DNA of 64,000 nucleotides. Source: Paenibacillus montanisoli (GTDB lineage: Bacteria > Bacillota > Bacilli > Paenibacillales > Paenibacillaceae). Numbering within the stretch: the first letter of the stretch is position 1; each line of letters opens with the position of its first letter. Below, piece by piece: positions 17,366 through 25,401 of this stretch. A program made the translations under genes and the position numbers. Location of the stretch: the NCBI RefSeq assembly GCF_003268025.1, contig NZ_QLUW01000001.1:1116001-1180000 (forward strand), read 5' to 3'. The notes below the pieces were generated by a model that was given only the letters and a program-made list of their open reading frames with translations, ran no database searches and was not told the DNA's origin.

Positions 17366-17394
17366 TTGACAGTAAACGGTTTCATTGTTAATTT
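17366..17394 (+). promoter_or_regulatory. Sigma-A promoter of the mutarotase gene with cre-like site
   Basis: A perfect TTGACA at 17366-17371, a 17-base spacer and TAATTT at 17389-17394 form the promoter. Bases 17370-17384 match the CcpA cre consensus WTGNAANCGNWNNCW except at the first two positions, and sit between the -35 and -10 boxes, which would give catabolite repression. Confidence 0.62.
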
Positions 17395-17460
17395 AATGTT
17401 GGCTGTAATTCTAATTTCGGGCCGCTGAATAAATAACGCACTCATGATGGAGGGGTAAGC

Positions 17461-17889
17461 ATGCTTCACGGGATTCCGAATATCATTTCTCCCGAACTGC
17501 TAAAGATTCTAATGGAAATGGGCCACGGCGACGAAATCGTCATCGGCGACGGCAACTTCCCTGCGGCCAGCCACGCGCAGCGTCTCGTCCGCTGCGACGG
17601 TCATCAGGTTCCTGAATTGCTGGATGCGATCCTGCACCTGTTCCCGCTCGACCAATACGTGGAGAAACCGGTATCGCTGATGCAGGTCGTTCCTGGCGAC
17701 AAATCGGAGACGCCGATTTGGGATACGTTCGAGACGATTATCCGCGAGCGTACCGGTAAGTCCGATACGTTCGAGCAAGTGGAGCGGTTCGAGTTCTATA
17801 AACGTGCGCGTAACGCGTATGCGATCATCGCAACCAGCGAAAGCGCCTTGTATGCGAACATTATTCTTAAGAAAGGCGTCATCGCTTAA
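17461..17889 (+). CDS. FucU/RbsD-type sugar mutarotase
   Basis: The 142-residue protein matches the FucU/RbsD family along its whole length, with the N-terminal ISPELLKIL, MGHGDEIVIGDGNFP block and the C-terminal FYKRARNAYAI block. These decameric or dimeric enzymes interconvert anomers of L-fucose or D-ribose. The MGHGDE and GDGNFPA residues form the active site. No fucose or ribose genes are adjacent, so the gene is an orphan. It has its own strong promoter with a catabolite-repression-like site and its own terminator. FucU is more likely than RbsD from the sequence. Confidence 0.85.
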   Translation: MLHGIPNIISPELLKILMEMGHGDEIVIGDGNFPAASHAQRLVRCDGHQVPELLDAILHLFPLDQYVEKPVSLMQVVPGDKSETPIWDTFETIIRERTGKSDTFEQVERFEFYKRARNAYAIIATSESALYANIILKKGVIA

Positions 17890-17914
17890 CTGGCGCCATT
17901 CCCGCCCGGCATAG

Positions 17915-17957
17915 ACCGGTCGCCCCGATTTCCTAATCGGCGGCGGCCGGTTTTTTT
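17915..17957 (+). terminator. Rho-independent terminator after the mutarotase gene
   Basis: ACCGG and CCCGATT on the left pair with AATCGG and CCGG(T) on the right, followed by seven T (17951-17957). Confidence 0.88.
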
Positions 17958-18008
17958 GCGTTCAAATTGGTAAAACTATGCCGAAATGGAAGGAGGGACC
18001 GCTGAGTC

Positions 18009-19157
18009 ATGAATGAAAAGTCGCTTAGCTTCTGGCCGGTTTTCATGATGCTGACGCTATCGTTCGGACTTTCATCCCATGTGCTCGTGCTGCCGACCGT
18101 CTTGGATGTAAGCGGCAGGGACGCATGGATGTGCGGCATCATCGCCTTTGCCGTTGTCATGCCTTGGACCGCTGTCTTTGTCACCGGGACGATGAAACGG
18201 ACGAAGCAAATCGATTTGCGGCAGTGGCTGCGGAAGCGGCTCACTCCTTTCGGCGCTTGGCTGTTGATTTTGCCGATCATCGTACTCTTGCTGCATACGA
18301 GCTTTCAAACGTTTATTACAACGACGTCTTGGACTTCGTTTACGTATTTGCCGCAAACGCCTCAGGTAGTCGTCATGATCTGTTTGATGACGTTGATCGG
18401 GTTCGCATCTTATAGCGGGCTGAGGGCAATCGCTTATTTGTCCTGCCTGCTGCTTCCGATGGTCGTTATCCTCGGCGATTTCGTCATGAGCGCAAATATG
18501 CCGTACAAAGACTACGCGCAGCTGCTGCCGATGCTCGAGCACGGATGGAACAAGCCGCTGCAAGGCGCTGTCTACGCAATCAGCTGCATGACGGAATTGT
18601 GGTTGCTGCTGTTCTTCCAGCATCATCTCAGCCGTCCGATCAAGCATTGGCAGCTACAGCTGCAGCTTGCTTTCATTGCGCTTCTGATGCTGGGACCTAC
18701 AATCGGTGCCTTAACGGAGTTCGGACCTGCGGAAGCGGATAAGCTGCTCTATCCGGCATTTGATCAGTGGCGCCTCGTAAAGATCGGCAAGTATATCGAG
18801 CATGTCGATTTCTTCGCCATTTATCAGTGGCTATCCGGAGCCGTAATCCGGACATCACTCGGCTTGACGCTCGTGGTCGAACTGATTCCGCTGCGGAAGC
18901 CGAAAGCGCGGGCTATTTTTATCCTCCTGATCAGCCTGCTGTTTATCGTGACCGCCACGTATCTGCTTACAAACATACGGTTATCGCAGGCCCTTTTTTT
19001 CGAAACCGCGTTTATTATCGAGTTGATCATCATCATCTTCGTGTCGACTTGCATCTGGCTGTTATCGTTCACGGGCGTTCCGAAGGAGGGGGTGTTGTAT
19101 GAGAATCCGAAGCAAGGGCAAGATGCCGGAGCAGCCAAATCCGACAATAACCTGTGA
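18009..19157 (+). CDS. Spore germination protein, GerB-type permease (GerAB/GerKB)
   Basis: The 382-residue protein has ten or eleven hydrophobic segments and belongs to the endospore germination permease family (APC superfamily). It is the B subunit of a germinant receptor in the spore inner membrane and is thought to bind the germinant. GAAGGAGGG precedes the ATG. It is the first gene of a three-gene operon, and its last 59 bases overlap the next gene. In the well-known operons of B. subtilis the A gene comes first, so the B-A-C order here is unusual. The germinant cannot be predicted. Confidence 0.9.
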   Translation: MNEKSLSFWPVFMMLTLSFGLSSHVLVLPTVLDVSGRDAWMCGIIAFAVVMPWTAVFVTGTMKRTKQIDLRQWLRKRLTPFGAWLLILPIIVLLLHTSFQTFITTTSWTSFTYLPQTPQVVVMICLMTLIGFASYSGLRAIAYLSCLLLPMVVILGDFVMSANMPYKDYAQLLPMLEHGWNKPLQGAVYAISCMTELWLLLFFQHHLSRPIKHWQLQLQLAFIALLMLGPTIGALTEFGPAEADKLLYPAFDQWRLVKIGKYIEHVDFFAIYQWLSGAVIRTSLGLTLVVELIPLRKPKARAIFILLISLLFIVTATYLLTNIRLSQALFFETAFIIELIIIIFVSTCIWLLSFTGVPKEGVLYENPKQGQDAGAAKSDNNL

Positions 19158-20538
19158 TTGGCTTCACGAAGCTGTCCGCGGCTGCGGTGACGTGGAAGTG
19201 CGTTATCTGCAACGCGGAAAGGAAGGCTCCGACAAACAAGAGCATTATACGATCTGGTATTGCGTCGGCACGGTCGATTTTCACCTGTTGCAAACCTTGC
19301 TGGAGGACAGCGACGGCATCGGCGGGATAAGGCTGGATCCCGAGTCGAGCCCGCTGATTACCAGCTTGGACCCGGGCGAAGAGGGGAAAGTGCTGTTCAA
19401 TATGCTGTTCTCCGGCCAGATCGTGCTCTGGAAGCAGGAGAATGGGCGGTTCTATGCGGTGGATTGCTCCAATCAGCCCAGCAGAAGCATTGAAGAATCT
19501 ACGCTGGAACTGGCAATCAAAGGGCCGCGCGACGGATTCGTCGAAGATATTGAAACCAATATTGCGCTGATCCGCAAACGGCTGCGTACGCCGAAAATGC
19601 GGCTGGAGTGGTTTACGATCGGATCGGAATCGCAGACCACGATCGCGCTGCTTTCCATGAACGGCATAACGTCTGAAGCGGCCGTGAAGGAAGCGAGGAG
19701 AAGGCTGAACGGAATCGAGATCGCGGTGCTTCACGGTGCGGGCGAGCTGGAGGAGATCATCACGGATCGGTCGCTTGCGCTTGTGCCGCTTCTCGATTAT
19801 GTCGGCCGGCCGGACTTTGTCGTGCAGTCGCTGATGAACGGCCGCTTCGCGATTCTGGTTGACGGCAGCCCGGCAGCGCTAATCGCGCCGGTTAACATTT
19901 CGTTGCTTGTCAAATCCCCGGAGGATGCGTACCAGCCCTTTTATTTTGTCGCCTTCGAGCGGACGCTGCGGCTGATCAGTTTCTTGTTTGCCGGTATGCT
20001 TCCCGGCTTCTATCTTGGGCTGTTGGCGTTCAACAACGACCAGCTCCCGTTCGCGCTGCTTGCGACCATAACGATGTCGCGCATTGGGCTGCCTCTAAGT
20101 CCGCAGATGGAGCTGATTATCATGATGGTCATGTTTGAAATATTCCGGGAGGCAGGTGTCCGTCTGCCGAGAGCGGTCGGGCAGACCGTCACCGTCGTCG
20201 GCGGACTTATCGTCGGCGACGCAGCGATACGAGCTGGACTTACTTCACCAACGATGCTTGTCATCACGGCCGTGACCGCGGTGTCTACCTTCACCCTGGT
20301 GAATCAGTCACTTAACGGTTCCGTCACGGTGTTCCGGTTCTTCATTATGTTTGCCGCCGCTTTTCTTGGGCTGTTCGGCTTCTTTCTCGCTCTCTTCGGA
20401 GTCTTGCTCTACTTATGCACGCTGGAGTCGTTCGGCCTGCCGTTCATGAAGCCGCTTGCTCCTTTCGAGTTTAAAAAGATGTTGACGGCCGTGTGGCAGC
20501 TGCCGTGGAAATACCGCGTCAAGCGCAGAGTGCCATGA
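19099..20538 (+). CDS. Spore germination protein, GerA-type subunit (GerAA/GerKA)
   Basis: The 479-residue protein has a large N-terminal soluble domain and about five membrane helices in the C-terminal 200 residues, with the family blocks IVDGSPAALI-like, PGFYLGLLAFN and MIMVMFEIFREAGVR. GerA-type subunits form the channel part of the receptor. The start at 19099 lies inside the previous gene, with AAGGAGGGGG ahead of it, so translation is probably coupled. The stop codon overlaps the next start (ATGA). Confidence 0.92.
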   Translation: MRIRSKGKMPEQPNPTITCDWLHEAVRGCGDVEVRYLQRGKEGSDKQEHYTIWYCVGTVDFHLLQTLLEDSDGIGGIRLDPESSPLITSLDPGEEGKVLFNMLFSGQIVLWKQENGRFYAVDCSNQPSRSIEESTLELAIKGPRDGFVEDIETNIALIRKRLRTPKMRLEWFTIGSESQTTIALLSMNGITSEAAVKEARRRLNGIEIAVLHGAGELEEIITDRSLALVPLLDYVGRPDFVVQSLMNGRFAILVDGSPAALIAPVNISLLVKSPEDAYQPFYFVAFERTLRLISFLFAGMLPGFYLGLLAFNNDQLPFALLATITMSRIGLPLSPQMELIIMMVMFEIFREAGVRLPRAVGQTVTVVGGLIVGDAAIRAGLTSPTMLVITAVTAVSTFTLVNQSLNGSVTVFRFFIMFAAAFLGLFGFFLALFGVLLYLCTLESFGLPFMKPLAPFEFKKMLTAVWQLPWKYRVKRRVP

Positions 20539-21674
20539 GAAGCCTGAAAATAGGGCTAACGCTGCTGCTGGCGGCGGCGGTGGCGGTTATTCTAGGCGGC
20601 TGCGGAGATACGACCGACCTCAGCGGACAATCCTTTGTTACGGCGATGGGCATCGATTATCAGGAAGGCAAGTATGTCGTGAACGTCCAATTGATGGATT
20701 TCTCCTCGATCGCAAAGACCGAGAGCCCGAAAACAACCAAGCCTTCCGTATGGATCGGAATCGGCAAGGGCAATAGCATCAATGCCGCGACCAATCAAAT
20801 CGCGGTTACGACCCAGAGCACGCTAAATTTCGATCAATTGAAGGTCGTCATCATCCGCGAGCCTGCCATGACCAAGATGAATGAAATTTTGGATGCGGTC
20901 AACCGGGTACGGGTGACCCGATATACGATTTGGATGTACGGTACGCGCGGAAGCATAATCGACCTGATGACCTCAAGCTCGTTTTTTAAGCTCTCTCAGA
21001 TGTATAGCTTGATTTTCAATCCGCTTGCTGCGGTAAAACATAACAGCACGATGGCCCCGATTTCGATGCTGAAATTCGTAGCGGATTACAATGAAAACGC
21101 GGTAACCGCCCTGCTTCCGAGCGTAAGCGTGACGAAAGCGGTTTGGCATGAAAATGCGGCGCAGATCCCTGTCCAGCAGTTTGACGGCGTATTCGCCTTC
21201 AAAATGAAGAAGGAGATGGCTTATTTTACGATCAAGGAAGCATTAGGGACAAGATGGGTGAGCGAGCGCTTCCAGAAGGCGCATTATACGGTACAAGACG
21301 AAGCGCAAAACACGTCCGTCGTGTCGATTTTGGACTTGAAGGCAAAGAAGAAGGTCATAGCGGCTAAGAAGGGGATGAAATATGTCCTTCTAATCCAAGC
21401 GAAAGGGCAGCTGATCGAGCAAGGAGGGAATCAGACGGTGTCCCAAATCGAAGGGAAGGTCCGCAAACGGATCGAAGACGAAATCAGGCAGGCCTATGTG
21501 GCCGGAATCCGCAAGAAAGTCGACTTGTTTAATTTTGAAGAGACGCTGTACCGCTACCATAACAATGAATGGAAGAAAGCGGCGTCCAAGGGTAATTTCC
21601 TGCCAGGCGAGAACGAACTCGAGGTGAACGTTTCGTTCCGCGTTAAGCATGCAGGCGTTTTTGATGCCAATTAA
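20535..21674 (+). CDS. Spore germination lipoprotein, GerC-type (GerAC/GerKC)
   Basis: The 379-residue protein has a lipoprotein signal with lipobox Leu-Gly-Gly-Cys (Cys23), then the GerAC-type family domain. It anchors on the outer face of the spore inner membrane and completes the receptor with the A and B subunits. ATG 20535 overlaps the stop of the previous gene by four bases (ATGA), which fixes the start; a longer upstream frame would have no signal peptide at its end. It is the last gene of the operon. Confidence 0.92.
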   Translation: MRSLKIGLTLLLAAAVAVILGGCGDTTDLSGQSFVTAMGIDYQEGKYVVNVQLMDFSSIAKTESPKTTKPSVWIGIGKGNSINAATNQIAVTTQSTLNFDQLKVVIIREPAMTKMNEILDAVNRVRVTRYTIWMYGTRGSIIDLMTSSSFFKLSQMYSLIFNPLAAVKHNSTMAPISMLKFVADYNENAVTALLPSVSVTKAVWHENAAQIPVQQFDGVFAFKMKKEMAYFTIKEALGTRWVSERFQKAHYTVQDEAQNTSVVSILDLKAKKKVIAAKKGMKYVLLIQAKGQLIEQGGNQTVSQIEGKVRKRIEDEIRQAYVAGIRKKVDLFNFEETLYRYHNNEWKKAASKGNFLPGENELEVNVSFRVKHAGVFDAN

Positions 21675-21782
21675 GGGATACAAACTATATACGATTCACG
21701 GGCTTATGGACTTATGGACGGACAACCTCATACTCTCCGGCATATACTAATACGATGACGAACCACGAAGGAGAGCGAGGTT

Positions 21783-22172
21783 GTGCCGCACACGATTGTA
21801 TGCAGCGTTACAGCTTTATTCGGTTCATTGCTTACCTTCTCGTTTGGCATGTGGCCGGAATCCTTAACCTTCCTTCTTGTGGCGATGGGTGTGGATTATT
21901 TAACGGGCATTTCGGCTGCAATCAAGGAGAAACGGTTAAACAGCAATGTAGGCGCATGGGGAATCGCGAAGAAAGGAATCATGCTGCTCGTTATCCTGCT
22001 TGCCCACAGGATGGACATCCTACTGGAGTTAAGCGGCGTCGCGATGGGCGGCGCGATCTATTTTTACCTGGCGAACGAGCTGATTTCTATCACCGAAAAC
22101 TTAGGACGCATCGGCGTTCCGATGCCCGATAAGGTGCGTGAACTCATAGAAGTGCTGAAACGGAAAAAATAA
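21783..22172 (+). CDS. Phage-type holin (TcdE/phage holin 4 family)
   Basis: The 129-residue protein has three or four membrane helices and the family block VDYLTGISAAIKEKRLNS with the charged end PMPDKVRELIEVLKRKK, as in holins of the toxin-secretion/phage-lysis group. Holins make pores that let endolysins reach the wall. It starts at GTG 21783 after AAGGAGA. No endolysin or phage gene is next to it, so it may be domesticated for sporulation, wall turnover or protein release. It follows the ger operon by about 110 bases on the same strand. A strong terminator closes it. Confidence 0.8.
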   Translation: MPHTIVCSVTALFGSLLTFSFGMWPESLTFLLVAMGVDYLTGISAAIKEKRLNSNVGAWGIAKKGIMLLVILLAHRMDILLELSGVAMGGAIYFYLANELISITENLGRIGVPMPDKVRELIEVLKRKK

Positions 22173-22193
22173 GTATAGTCCGCTTCATTTGCG

Positions 22194-22225
22194 GCCATCC
22201 TGTTTGGGATGGTCCTTCTTTTTTG
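22194..22225 (+). terminator. Rho-independent terminator after the holin
   Basis: GGCCATCC pairs with GGGATGGTC around TGTTT and is followed by CTTCTTTTTT. Confidence 0.88.
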
Positions 22226-22322
22226 CGAATAAATAACATCGGCCTTACCTGCTTGCAACTTCAAATCCGCCTTGTTATAATGGGAACAAATGTTCCTATC
22301 GCAATGGCTTGGAGGGGTCAGC

Positions 22323-22700
22323 ATGGCTGTAGATATGAATATGTCGTCACCGCCCGTTCAGATCGGCAAGGAGCTGGAGCTTGTGAAGCGCTATGTTCTG
22401 CTCGGCATCGTGAATCAAATTCTCGATCATGATATCCGGATCGTCGGGGCGACGGCAACGAAGCTGCCTCGGCTGTACGAGTCGATGATGAGGGGACTCC
22501 AGGACCGGGTACTGCTGGAGCTGGCTGCCATGCGCAGGCAGTTTCGGGAGAGCGGCATCGGCGTAGAGAAGGAGAAACGGAGCACGACAGGCCTCTCGGC
22601 CGCCTACAGCTGCATGGGCTACAGGCATTCGTTCTCGATGCCGTGGTCCTTCGTGAAGGCGGAAGCAGAGCGGCTGCTGAAGAGCTACTTGACGAAGTGA
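22323..22700 (+). CDS. Conserved-looking protein of unknown function (125 residues)
   Basis: I do not recognise this protein. ATG 22323 follows GGAGGGG closely, and an earlier in-frame ATG lacks a ribosome site. It is highly charged and mostly helical, with a cluster RYVLLGIVNQILDHDIR and a C-terminal YRHSFSMPW block. There is no signal peptide or membrane segment. It has no partner gene: the holin ends before it with a terminator and the next gene has its own promoter. Base composition matches the neighbours. It is probably a genuine small cytoplasmic protein. Confidence 0.7.
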   Translation: MAVDMNMSSPPVQIGKELELVKRYVLLGIVNQILDHDIRIVGATATKLPRLYESMMRGLQDRVLLELAAMRRQFRESGIGVEKEKRSTTGLSAAYSCMGYRHSFSMPWSFVKAEAERLLKSYLTK

Positions 22701-22756
22701 TGTTCATCGTTTTGTCAAAAAGCCGAAAAAAGTTTATTTGTTCAACCAGTTTAAGG

Positions 22757-22786
22757 TTGAGAAGAACGGACGATCTTATGTAATAT
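22757..22786 (+). promoter_or_regulatory. Likely sigma-A promoter for cupredoxin gene
   Basis: TTGAGA at 22757-22762 and TAATAT at 22781-22786 are separated by 18 bases. The start codon is about 40 bases downstream. Confidence 0.5.
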
Positions 22787-22824
22787 AGGGAGTAGACATT
22801 TGATGAAAAGGGGAGCAAGAGGCA

Positions 22825-23208
22825 ATGCATAAGTGGATTATGTTCATCGTTTTCGCAGCGGCTTCGGTACTTGGCGTATATTTGCTGACGACTCAGCTTC
22901 CGGGCAAGCCGGTCGATGAAGCGGCATCTCTGCCGCCTGGCGTTACATTATTGAAAGTGGAAGCTTCCGCTGACTTCGTATTCGACCAAGAAGAATACAA
23001 AGTAAAGAAAGGCGATAAAGTTAAACTCAAATTGGTCAACAAGAGCGGCGTACATGGTCTTGCTATTCCTGACCTGGGCATCGATCTTCAAGGCGACAAG
23101 CTGGAACAAGAAGTGGTATTTGATAAGCCGGGCAAATACGAGATGCACTGTGCCGTTGCATGCGGAACAGGCCATCTTGACATGAAGTCTGTTCTAATCG
23201 TTGAATAA
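22825..23208 (+). CDS. Membrane-anchored CuA-type cupredoxin (COX2-like domain)
   Basis: The 127-residue protein has one N-terminal membrane anchor (about residues 5-22) and a cupredoxin domain facing outward. It keeps all the ligands of a binuclear CuA centre: His77, then Cys109-x3-Cys113-x3-His117-x2-Met120, the pattern of cytochrome oxidase subunit II. It lacks the two-helix hairpin of a true subunit II, and no oxidase genes are near, so it is a stand-alone electron carrier or a copper chaperone. AGGGG-type site, own promoter and own terminator make it a single-gene unit. Confidence in the fold is good; the electron partner is unknown. Confidence 0.85.
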   Translation: MHKWIMFIVFAAASVLGVYLLTTQLPGKPVDEAASLPPGVTLLKVEASADFVFDQEEYKVKKGDKVKLKLVNKSGVHGLAIPDLGIDLQGDKLEQEVVFDKPGKYEMHCAVACGTGHLDMKSVLIVE

Positions 23209-23221
23209 CAAGCGAAATAAA

Positions 23222-23250
23222 AAAAAGGAGCCGCAAACGGCTCCTTTTTT
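23222..23250. terminator. Bidirectional terminator
   Basis: AAAAAGGAGCCG pairs with CGGCTCCTTTTT around CAAA, with T on the plus strand and T (as A) on the minus strand. It serves the cupredoxin gene and the convergent small membrane gene. Confidence 0.9.
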
Positions 23251-23279
23251 AAATGTTGCAGAAGGTGTCCATAGGTTCT

Positions 23280-23537
23280 TCAGTCGTACGAACGGCGGCG
23301 GTTGCGGCCCTTGGCTATCGCCCAATCGACGATGTAACCGAGCAGCGCCCAGCTGGCGATCGTGAGCACGTACATAAGGTAAACGTTGACGTTATGGATG
23401 TCCACGACCATGTCCGCGATCCAGGCCGGAACGCTGAACATGAAGAACACCATGTTATGCGGATCGTAGCCCGTGGAGTTATAGAGGCATAAAGCGACGC
23501 CGATCAGCGAGGCTGTAATGGTTGCCGGATAGCGCAT
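23280..23537 (-). CDS. Small membrane protein, unknown function
   Basis: This 85-residue protein is not recognised. It has three hydrophobic segments and a strongly basic C-terminal end (GRNRRR). The start at 23537 follows AAGGGGA eight bases upstream, whereas the longer frame to 23579 has no ribosome site. Its gene converges on the cupredoxin gene across a shared terminator. No motif points to a function. Confidence 0.65.
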   Translation of the reverse strand: MRYPATITASLIGVALCLYNSTGYDPHNMVFFMFSVPAWIADMVVDIHNVNVYLMYVLTIASWALLGYIVDWAIAKGRNRRRSYD

Positions 23538-23646
23538 GCGTAAGATCCCCTTTTCTCGAAGATTGCCGATTGACGGCACCTTGGGTTATTATGTGACAAA
23601 AGGATGCTCCGCATCCAAACCACAATGACGAAGGAGCGAACTTATT

Positions 23647-23934
23647 ATGATAACGCATATCGTATTGTTCAAATTGAAGGACGGCAGCCCGGAGAGCGTT
23701 GCGCGCACCGTGCAGGTACTTCGCAATATGGAAGGCAAGATCGACGAGCTCAAGCATATCGAGGTCGGAACGGACGTGCTTCATTCGGAACGCTCGTACC
23801 ATATCGCTTTGGTTACGAAGTTTGAATCGATGGACGCGTTAGCCGCTTATCAGGTACATCCGGTACATAAAGAAGTCATCGCGCATATGGCGGAGGTCCG
23901 CGAGGCATCCGTAAGCGTGGACTACGAGAGCTAA
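23647..23934 (+). CDS. Dabb-family (stress-responsive alpha/beta barrel) protein
   Basis: The 95-residue protein has the features of the Dabb family: N-terminal HIVLFKLKDG, a central EVGTDVLHSERSYHIAL block and the late HPVHKEVI motif. The family forms dimeric ferredoxin-like barrels; some members are aldolase- or cyclase-like enzymes and others are of unknown function. GAAGGAG precedes the ATG. It starts a run of three small genes on the same strand. Confidence 0.85.
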   Translation: MITHIVLFKLKDGSPESVARTVQVLRNMEGKIDELKHIEVGTDVLHSERSYHIALVTKFESMDALAAYQVHPVHKEVIAHMAEVREASVSVDYES

Positions 23935-23953
23935 GAAGAGGACGGCTTGGAGC

Positions 23954-24061
23954 ATGGGTGACGTATTTGAAATGTTGACTTACCTGCTTGTCGTGATCAT
24001 CAGCGCGGTCGTCATGACCGTCTGGTTGAAACGGAAAGCACGCAAGAACAAACGGCAATAA
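23954..24061 (+). CDS. Tiny 35-residue single-span membrane protein
   Basis: An open frame of 35 codons starts at ATG 23954, 17 bases after the Dabb stop codon. It encodes a short N-terminus, one hydrophobic stretch (about residues 8-23), then a strongly basic tail (KRKARKNKR). AGAAGAGG lies about 11 bases upstream of the ATG. The frame fills the gap between two real genes almost exactly and ends 21 bases before the next start. The amphipathic layout is typical of small regulatory membrane proteins. It is short enough to be a chance frame, so confidence is moderate. Confidence 0.5.
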   Translation: MGDVFEMLTYLLVVIISAVVMTVWLKRKARKNKRQ

Positions 24062-24081
24062 CGAACAGGGGTTATGCAAGT

Positions 24082-24507
24082 ATGTATTATGTAAACCGTG
24101 AGCAGCTGTCTGTACGGCTGCAGGTCATTCCTGAAGTAGCGGCCGCGCTGCGGCAGCTGGAAATGAATTGGGACGGCAGCTTGCTGCAGGGGCTAGCGCA
24201 GGAACGCGCCCTCCATCTGGCCATCGAGACCGTGACGGATATCGGCAGCTGCCTCATTGACGGATTTATTATGCGGGATGCAAGCAGCTATGAGGATATT
24301 GTTGAGATCATCGGGGGAGAGCAGGTGTTTCCGGCAGCCTTGCAGGAGACGCTGCTCGAGCTGGTACGGCTGCGCAAGCCGCTTGTCCAAGAATATTATG
24401 AATGGAACCGGGCTTCCCTTCATCCGCTGACAGCGACGCTGCCGGAAACGCTGACGGCGTTCAAATCCGCCGTTGAAGCCTATCTGGTGCAAGAGCTGGG
24501 CAGCTGA
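24082..24507 (+). CDS. DUF86/HepT-like protein (YutE type)
   Basis: The 141-residue helical protein resembles the HEPN/DUF86 family that includes HepT and B. subtilis YutE, with blocks RALHLAIETVTDIGSCLIDG and VRLRKPLVQEYYEW. HepT RNases need an Arg-x4-6-His motif; the position of the His in this sequence reads Gln (VQEYY), so RNase activity may be lost. No nucleotidyltransferase antitoxin partner lies next to it. It is the third gene of a small same-strand run. The family is fairly sure, the function is not. Confidence 0.75.
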   Translation: MYYVNREQLSVRLQVIPEVAAALRQLEMNWDGSLLQGLAQERALHLAIETVTDIGSCLIDGFIMRDASSYEDIVEIIGGEQVFPAALQETLLELVRLRKPLVQEYYEWNRASLHPLTATLPETLTAFKSAVEAYLVQELGS

Positions 24508-24596
24508 CAGGCATCTCTTGTCGATTTACGAATCGGCCAAAATGCGTTACAATGACGTCATTAGAACGTGCTGTTCATGCTAAAGGTGGTGAGGGA

Positions 24597-25265
24597 ATGG
24601 AACAGGATGGAACTCCGATGGGATTGCAGAAGGAGCAGCTGTTCAAGCAGGACGGCTCGACCCGGCAAACCGTGCTGACGCTGCTGAAGACTCACGGGCA
24701 GATGAATGCCGGCGAATTGGCGAAGCATCTGCAAATTACGGAAATGGCTGTACGCCGTCATTTGAGCACGCTCGAGCGGGACGGCTTGATCGCGCCGACG
24801 ATTGTGCGCCAAGCTATGGGACGGCCGACGCATATGTTTAGTCTCACGGAGCAAGCCGAGCTGCTATTCCCGAAGAACTACCATGTGTTCGCTTTGGACT
24901 TGCTGGAGGAGCTGGAAGACGATCCGGATACGGCCGCGATTGTCGACCGCTTGTTCGAAGGCCGCAAGCGCAAGCTGTTAGAGCGCTATGCCTACCGGAT
25001 GGACGGCAAATCGCTGGAGGAGAAAGTGGCGGAGCTGGCGTCGATCCAGAACGAAGGCGGCTATATGGTGGCGCTTGAAACCGATGAGAGCGGCATGGTG
25101 CTTCATGAGTACAACTGCCCGATTGCCCAAGTGGCGAATCGGTATCAGCAGGCATGCCAATGCGAGCTTTCGCTCTTTCAGCAGCTGCTCGGCACGGAAG
25201 TGGAACGTACGGAATGTTTGGCCAAGGGCGGCGGTAAGTGCAGCTATCGGATAGCGGGACAATAA
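24597..25265 (+). CDS. SufR-like winged-helix regulator with Fe-S-type cysteine cluster
   Basis: The 222-residue protein has an N-terminal winged helix (about residues 20-80, with the EMAVRRHLSTLERDGLI recognition block) and a C-terminal domain rich in cysteines: Cys174, Cys187, Cys189, Cys207 and Cys215. The Cys174-x12-Cys187 spacing is that of SufR-type repressors, which bind an iron-sulfur cluster and control Fe-S or stress genes. ATG 24597 follows GGTGGTGAGG and removes an upstream extension that looks random. It is a single gene with its own terminator. No suf genes are in the window, so the targets are elsewhere. Confidence 0.8.
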   Translation: MEQDGTPMGLQKEQLFKQDGSTRQTVLTLLKTHGQMNAGELAKHLQITEMAVRRHLSTLERDGLIAPTIVRQAMGRPTHMFSLTEQAELLFPKNYHVFALDLLEELEDDPDTAAIVDRLFEGRKRKLLERYAYRMDGKSLEEKVAELASIQNEGGYMVALETDESGMVLHEYNCPIAQVANRYQQACQCELSLFQQLLGTEVERTECLAKGGGKCSYRIAGQ

Positions 25266-25270
25266 GCATA

Positions 25271-25309
25271 AAGAGGGGTTAGGAATCGTTCCTAACGCCT
25301 CTTTTTTTT
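25271..25309 (+). terminator. Rho-independent terminator after SufR-like gene
   Basis: AGAGG-G-GTTAGGAA pairs with TTCCTAAC-G-CCTCT around TCG, followed by eight T. Confidence 0.9.
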
Positions 25310-25401
25310 CGCGCTTTAGTGTCAAGTCAAGCCCATGCTAAGTATTATGACAGTAACAATTGGGCATTCGCCCTGGCAGCATGGTTGGGAGGTGTCCGCT
25401 C

